From an uncultured Rhizobiaceae group bacterium (lineage in GTDB: Bacteria; Pseudomonadota; Alphaproteobacteria; Rhizobiales; Rhizobiaceae): a DNA stretch of 8,719 bases. Within the stretch, counting starts at the first letter, position 1, and every line of letters begins with the position of its first letter. Below are positions 6,158-8,719 of the stretch, in pieces. Made by a program: the position numbers and the translations under genes. Location: NCBI GenBank assembly GCA_938009335.1, contig CALLHT010000250.1, forward strand, positions 1-8,719, written 5' to 3'. The notes beneath the pieces are model-generated. The model was given only the letters and a program-made list of their open reading frames with translations. It searched no databases and was not told the origin of the DNA.

Positions 6158-6777
6158 CAAGCACCCGCCTTTTCGTCGCCAGGCAGCACATAGTCTGTGC
6201 CTTCCCAAGGGCTTTCATAATCAAAATCGCGGAACTCCTGACGCAGTTCCACTGGCTCGTAAATCACACGCTTCTGCTCGTCATCGTAACGCACTTCAAC
6301 ATAGCCCGTTAACGGGAAGTCTTTGCGCATCGGGTGACCATCAAAGCCATAGTCTGTAAGAATGCGACGCAGGTCTGGATGCCCTGTGAACAGGATACCG
6401 TACATGTCGTAGGCTTCACGTTCGAACCAATCAGCGCCGGGATAAACAGATGTTGCACTTTTCACCGGTGTTTCCGCGTCAGTTCGAAGCTTAATCCGAA
6501 TCCGTTGATTGAGCTTTGGGCTGAGCAGATGATAAACAACTTCGAACCGTTCAGCGTCTCCAGGATAATCAACACCACAAATATCAATCATCGATATGAA
6601 TTGCGTCCGGCTATCATCATGCAAGAACCGAAGCACTGAGATAATAGCATCGCGTTTGACCGTAAGCGTTAGCTCACCAAACTCTCTTGAAATCTGATCG
6701 ATACTGCCCGCAAGTTCCGATGATATCGCTTCAATCATTGCGTCCGTAGGATCCACGATCGTTTCAACTTCTGACAT
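6157..6777 (-). CDS. nuoC: NADH-quinone oxidoreductase subunit C (30 kDa)
   Basis: This peripheral-arm subunit of complex I has no cofactor and packs against NuoD and NuoB. It is 206 residues, normal for alphaproteobacterial NuoC, and not fused to NuoD as in Escherichia coli. The family signature runs from about residue 117 to 165: FEREAYDMYGI at 118-128, GHPDLRRILTDYGF at 132-145, then GHPMRKDFPLTGY at 147-159. The ATG at 6777 has AGGAG six bases upstream. That ribosome site overlaps the nuoB stop codon (TAGGAG), so initiation is probably linked to nuoB termination. The gene ends in a one-base overlap with the 58-residue gene. Confidence 0.97.
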   Translation of the reverse strand: MSEVETIVDPTDAMIEAISSELAGSIDQISREFGELTLTVKRDAIISVLRFLHDDSRTQFISMIDICGVDYPGDAERFEVVYHLLSPKLNQRIRIKLRTDAETPVKSATSVYPGADWFEREAYDMYGILFTGHPDLRRILTDYGFDGHPMRKDFPLTGYVEVRYDDEQKRVIYEPVELRQEFRDFDYESPWEGTDYVLPGDEKAGA

Positions 6778-6786
6778 TGCCCGCTC

Positions 6787-7371
6787 CTATCGCTCAATCG
6801 TGCCAGTACGACGGATCTTCTTTTGAAGAAGCATCACACCATACAGAAGCGCCTCAGCTGTTGGAGGACATCCCGGCACATAAATATCGACAGGCACAAC
6901 CCGGTCACACCCGCGCACAACTGAATAGGAATAATGATAGTAGCCACCACCGTTCGCACATGATCCCATAGAAATTACATAACGCGGCTCCGGCATCTGA
7001 TCGTATACCTTACGAAGCGCAGGCGCCATTTTATTAGTGAGCGTACCAGCCACGATCATGACGTCAGACTGACGCGGGGAAGCACGAGGTGCAAAGCCAA
7101 ACCGCTCCGCATCATAGCGAGGCATAGACATCTGCATCATTTCCACCGCACAACATGCAAGACCAAACGTCATCCACATCAAGGAGCCTGTCCGTGCCCA
7201 GGTAATGAGATCGTCCGTTGATGTTACAATAAATCCCTTATCGGCAAGTTCGTTGTTGATCTCACCAAAATAAGCATCATCCGCACCAATCGGCTTACCA
7301 GTATTTGGGTCAAGAATACCCTTGGGTTGAGGTGCGATAAGAGTTGTATTGCTCATGCGTTTTTCCGTCAT
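6787..7371 (-). CDS. nuoB: NADH-quinone oxidoreductase subunit B (20 kDa, cluster N2)
   Basis: It carries the terminal 4Fe-4S cluster N2, which reduces quinone at the NuoB/NuoD interface. Taking the ATG at 7371 as residue 1, the four ligands are the adjacent C73 and C74 (GLACCAVEMM), C138 (GSCANGGG) and C168 (VPGCPPT). The spacing matches the family. The product is 194 residues. A second ATG at 7356 would remove five residues. Neither start has a strong ribosome site: the longer has none that is clear, and the shorter has only GGA at seven bases. The start is therefore unsettled, but identity is not. It lies 15 bases after nuoA and 9 bases before nuoC. Confidence 0.96.
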   Translation of the reverse strand: MTEKRMSNTTLIAPQPKGILDPNTGKPIGADDAYFGEINNELADKGFIVTSTDDLITWARTGSLMWMTFGLACCAVEMMQMSMPRYDAERFGFAPRASPRQSDVMIVAGTLTNKMAPALRKVYDQMPEPRYVISMGSCANGGGYYHYSYSVVRGCDRVVPVDIYVPGCPPTAEALLYGVMLLQKKIRRTGTIER

Positions 7372-7386
7372 TCTGCACTGGTAGGA

Positions 7387-7752
7387 TTAATCCCACTCAA
7401 GCGCACCTTTTTTCCACTCGTAAATGAAACCGATGGTGAGAACACCCAAGAAGACCAACATAGAAATCAAGCCATACCACCCCAGGTTTCCAAAGCTCAC
7501 CGCCCATGGAAACAAGAACGCGACTTCCAGGTCAAAAATAATGAACAGGATTGCAACGAGGTAAAAGCGGACATCAAACTTCATACGAGAATCGTCAAAC
7601 GCGTTAAATCCGCATTCATAGGCCGAGAGCTTCTCAGCATCTGGCGCACGATATGCAACAATAAAAGGCGCAACCACAAGGGCAATACCAATTACCACGC
7701 AAAGGCCCATAAATATGATTACAGGGAGATATTCCTGAAGGACCACATCCAT
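7387..7752 (-). CDS. nuoA: NADH-quinone oxidoreductase subunit A (membrane arm)
   Basis: This small membrane-arm subunit is the homologue of mitochondrial ND3. Its loop between spans 1 and 2 lies over the quinone entrance. From the ATG at 7752 it is 121 residues, as in related Alphaproteobacteria. Three hydrophobic spans lie near 9-33, 62-84 and 90-110. The family motif SAYECGF at 43-49 contains C47, the position of the ND3 loop cysteine, and DLEVAFLFPWA lies at 74-84. An in-frame ATG at 7770 exists, but AGGAG (7764-7760) lies between the two, seven bases before 7752, so the shorter start is chosen. It is the first gene of the operon. The upstream region is shared with a divergent tRNA gene. 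Confidence 0.97.
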   Translation of the reverse strand: MDVVLQEYLPVIIFMGLCVVIGIALVVAPFIVAYRAPDAEKLSAYECGFNAFDDSRMKFDVRFYLVAILFIIFDLEVAFLFPWAVSFGNLGWYGLISMLVFLGVLTIGFIYEWKKGALEWD

Positions 7753-7915
7753 TTGTCGGCTCCTGTTCAATAGACATTACAAACCTAGCAGAAAATGCCC
7801 GTGTTTGTCATGCACGGGGTACCTTACCCGCACCAGTTTCGCAAGGGTTTGATTTGCCACAATCAGTTAACAATTGATGAGTGAAAAGTTTTTGCAAACT
7901 TCGGCGGAAAGTCGC
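7753..7915 (-). promoter_or_regulatory. Upstream region of the nuo operon with inverted repeats and a tentative promoter
   Basis: This is the only long non-coding stretch before nuoA. Read on the minus strand, a weak promoter candidate is ATGACA (7811-7806), 18 bases, then TAGGTT (7787-7782), which would give a leader of roughly 20 bases to the nuoA start. The candidate -35 falls inside a perfect six-base inverted repeat, CCCGTG at 7798-7803 and CACGGG at 7813-7818. A second small inverted repeat lies beside it (GGGTA at 7817-7821, TACCC at 7825-7829). I cannot identify the regulator. Another promoter in this stretch is possible. Confidence 0.3.
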
Positions 7916-7944
7916 TTGACTTGAAACAAACAAAACCGTAATTC
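7916..7944 (+). promoter_or_regulatory. Promoter for tRNA-Asp
   Basis: TTGACT at 7916-7921 and TAATTC at 7939-7944 are separated by exactly 17 bases. Five of six positions match the sigma-70-type -35 consensus and four of six the -10. Transcription would start near 7951, about 25 bases before the tRNA. tRNA-Val may be read from the same transcript. Confidence 0.6.
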
Positions 7945-7975
7945 AGGCATCTGTTCGCAACATGTTGTGAATTGC

Positions 7976-8052
7976 GCGGGTGTAGCTCAGTTGGTTAGAG
8001 TGCCGGCCTGTCACGCCGGAGGTCGCGGGTTCGAGTCCCGTCACTCGCGCCA
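7976..8052 (+). tRNA. tRNA-Asp (anticodon GTC)
   Basis: This is a complete 77-base cloverleaf with encoded CCA. The acceptor stem is GCGGGTG with CACTCGC (one G-T pair) and the discriminator is G. The D arm is GCTC/GAGT. The anticodon stem is CCGGC/GCCGG with loop CTGTCAC, giving anticodon GTC at 8010-8012. The variable region is AGGTC, and the T arm is GCGGG-TTCGAGT-CCCGT. It decodes GAC/GAT. Confidence 0.98.
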
Positions 8053-8081
8053 CTTTTACAAACCAGACGTAAAAGTGGCGC
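8047..8081 (+). repeat. Perfect 13-bp inverted repeat overlapping the tRNA-Asp 3' end
   Basis: GCGCCACTTTTAC (8047-8059) and GTAAAAGTGGCGC (8069-8081) are exact reverse complements around a nine-base loop. The first six bases of the left arm are the last bases of tRNA-Asp, including discriminator and CCA. No T-run follows, so it is not a classical intrinsic terminator. It may be a processing or transcript-end structure. Confidence 0.8.
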
Positions 8082-8104
8082 TTATGATATACACTATTGG
8101 TTTA

Positions 8105-8180
8105 GGGTGATTAGCTCAGCTGGGAGAGCAACTCGTTTACACCGAGTAGGTCGGCGGTTCGATCCCGTCATCACCCACCA
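8105..8180 (+). tRNA. tRNA-Val (anticodon TAC)
   Basis: This is a complete 76-base cloverleaf with encoded CCA. The acceptor stem is GGGTGAT with ATCACCC and the discriminator is A. The D stem is GCTC/GAGC. The anticodon stem is ACTCG/CGAGT with loop TTTACAC, giving anticodon TAC at 8138-8140. The variable region is AGGTC, and the T arm is GGCGG-TTCGATC-CCGTC. It decodes GTA and probably GTG. It lies 52 bases after tRNA-Asp on the same strand. No separate strong promoter is visible between them, so co-transcription is likely. No terminator hairpin is evident before the convergent gene. Confidence 0.98.
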
Positions 8181-8221
8181 TTTTCCTTTACAGTCTCGAT
8201 GATACATCCGTTAGCCACTGC

Positions 8222-8719
8222 TCATTTGGCTGCCGTGATCGCGGGTGCCGATTTTACTGACCTTTCACCGGAATCATTCGTGCCTTGAACCACCAGCATT
8301 TCGCGAAACATGTCTGCGTTCGCATCCGCCATTAACACTGCTGACGCCTTTTCGCCCCGTCGTTCCCAGACAATGTGTAGCAAAACAGCAAAAACAACAG
8401 CTCCAAAAATCGCAATTGTGTACAAAATTCCAAACATCGGGAGCATGATACTAAAGTCTGCGGGTTTCAGTGCTGAAAAGATTCCAAGCACCAAACCACT
8501 GAACCAAGAACAGGTGGATATTGCTGCCAACACACATAGAATGGTTTTATCTTCAAGCGAAAACGCCATGTAGGAATGATTGAGGTTCCGCCGTAAGATC
8601 GGCATCGCAATCATACCCAAGAGAAATGCGTTTAATGTGAGAACGCCGACCACCAGTAATTTTGTAAGCAGTTTCGGAGAGAATTCTGACCAGATAAATC
8701 CGGTCCTCGCAAATAAAAT
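8222..8719 (-). CDS. Membrane protein of unknown function, 5' end outside window
   Basis: The frame ends with TGA at 8222 and is open to the right edge, adding 22 codons (including FARTGFIWSEFSPKLL) upstream of a GTG at 8653. That GTG is therefore probably not the start, and the N-terminus is missing. The visible 165 residues show three hydrophobic spans, around VVGVLTLNAFLLGMIAMP, the stretch after DKTILCVLAA, and the stretch after SIMLPMFGIL. They are followed by a polar C-terminal tail of about 45 residues. PKLLTKLLVVGVLTLN resembles a widespread uncharacterised proteobacterial membrane family, but I cannot name it. The gene is convergent with tRNA-Val, 41 bases away, and is unrelated to the nuo operon by position. 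Confidence 0.8.
   Translation of the reverse strand: MLFARTGFIWSEFSPKLLTKLLVVGVLTLNAFLLGMIAMPILRRNLNHSYMAFSLEDKTILCVLAAISTCSWFSGLVLGIFSALKPADFSIMLPMFGILYTIAIFGAVVFAVLLHIVWERRGEKASAVLMADANADMFREMLVVQGTNDSGERSVKSAPAITAAK

Noticed and set aside
6157..6208. Longer N-terminus for the 58-residue protein starting at 6208
   Set aside because: It would add 17 residues fully inside nuoC. The TGATG junction at 6157 and the composition after it favour the shorter form.
7976..8180. tRNA genes as an integration site for a prophage or island
   Set aside because: No integrase gene and no direct repeat of a tRNA 3' end is present in the window. The repeat at 8069-8081 is inverted and only partly tRNA sequence.
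1..8719. CRISPR array, riboswitch or defence system
   Set aside because: There is no series of regularly spaced short repeats, no recognisable riboswitch core, and no nuclease or toxin-like gene; the content is respiratory and translational.

Overview
This window is the 5' half of an alphaproteobacterial operon for the proton-pumping NADH:quinone oxidoreductase (respiratory complex I, NDH-1), read on the minus strand. Two tRNA genes and the end of an unrelated membrane-protein gene lie to its right. The Nuo proteins look clearly alphaproteobacterial: NuoA is 121 residues and NuoD 396, NuoC and NuoD are separate genes, and NuoE carries the C-terminal helix-hairpin-helix-like module seen in that class. 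Base composition is close to half G+C. I cannot assign an order or genus from the sequence alone.

Layout from right to left along the operon: nuoA (7752-7387), nuoB (7371-6787), nuoC (6777-6157), a 58-residue single-span protein (6157-5981), nuoD (5981-4791), a small predicted lipoprotein (4794-4357), nuoE (4356-3397), a membrane-anchored protein carrying a second copy of the NuoE C-terminal module (3334-2597), two 197-residue four-span membrane proteins in tandem (2499-1906 and 1859-1266), and nuoF, which runs off the left edge (1163-1). From nuoC to nuoE the genes touch or overlap (TGATG, TGATG, TTGA, TAA-ATG), so the two extra genes there are very probably co-translated with complex I. The spacing loosens after nuoE (62, 97, 46 and 102 bases).

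The known subunits form the peripheral arm. NuoF binds NADH and FMN, NuoE holds cluster N1a, NuoB holds N2, NuoC and NuoD connect to the quinone site, and NuoA is the first membrane-arm subunit. All metal ligands expected in the visible parts are present. The non-standard genes are the interesting content. Five extra reading frames are interspersed, and three of them form a membrane-protein block between nuoE and nuoF. The two four-span genes are divergent tandem paralogues with identical length, a common translation-initiation leader and a period of 640 bases. A fossil of a third copy's 3' end lies just upstream of them.

Right of nuoA is a 223-base divergent intergenic region with a good promoter for tRNA-Asp (GTC), then tRNA-Val (TAC). 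Between the two tRNAs is a perfect 13-base-pair inverted repeat that uses the 3' end of tRNA-Asp as one arm. A convergent membrane-protein gene closes the window and is open at the right edge.
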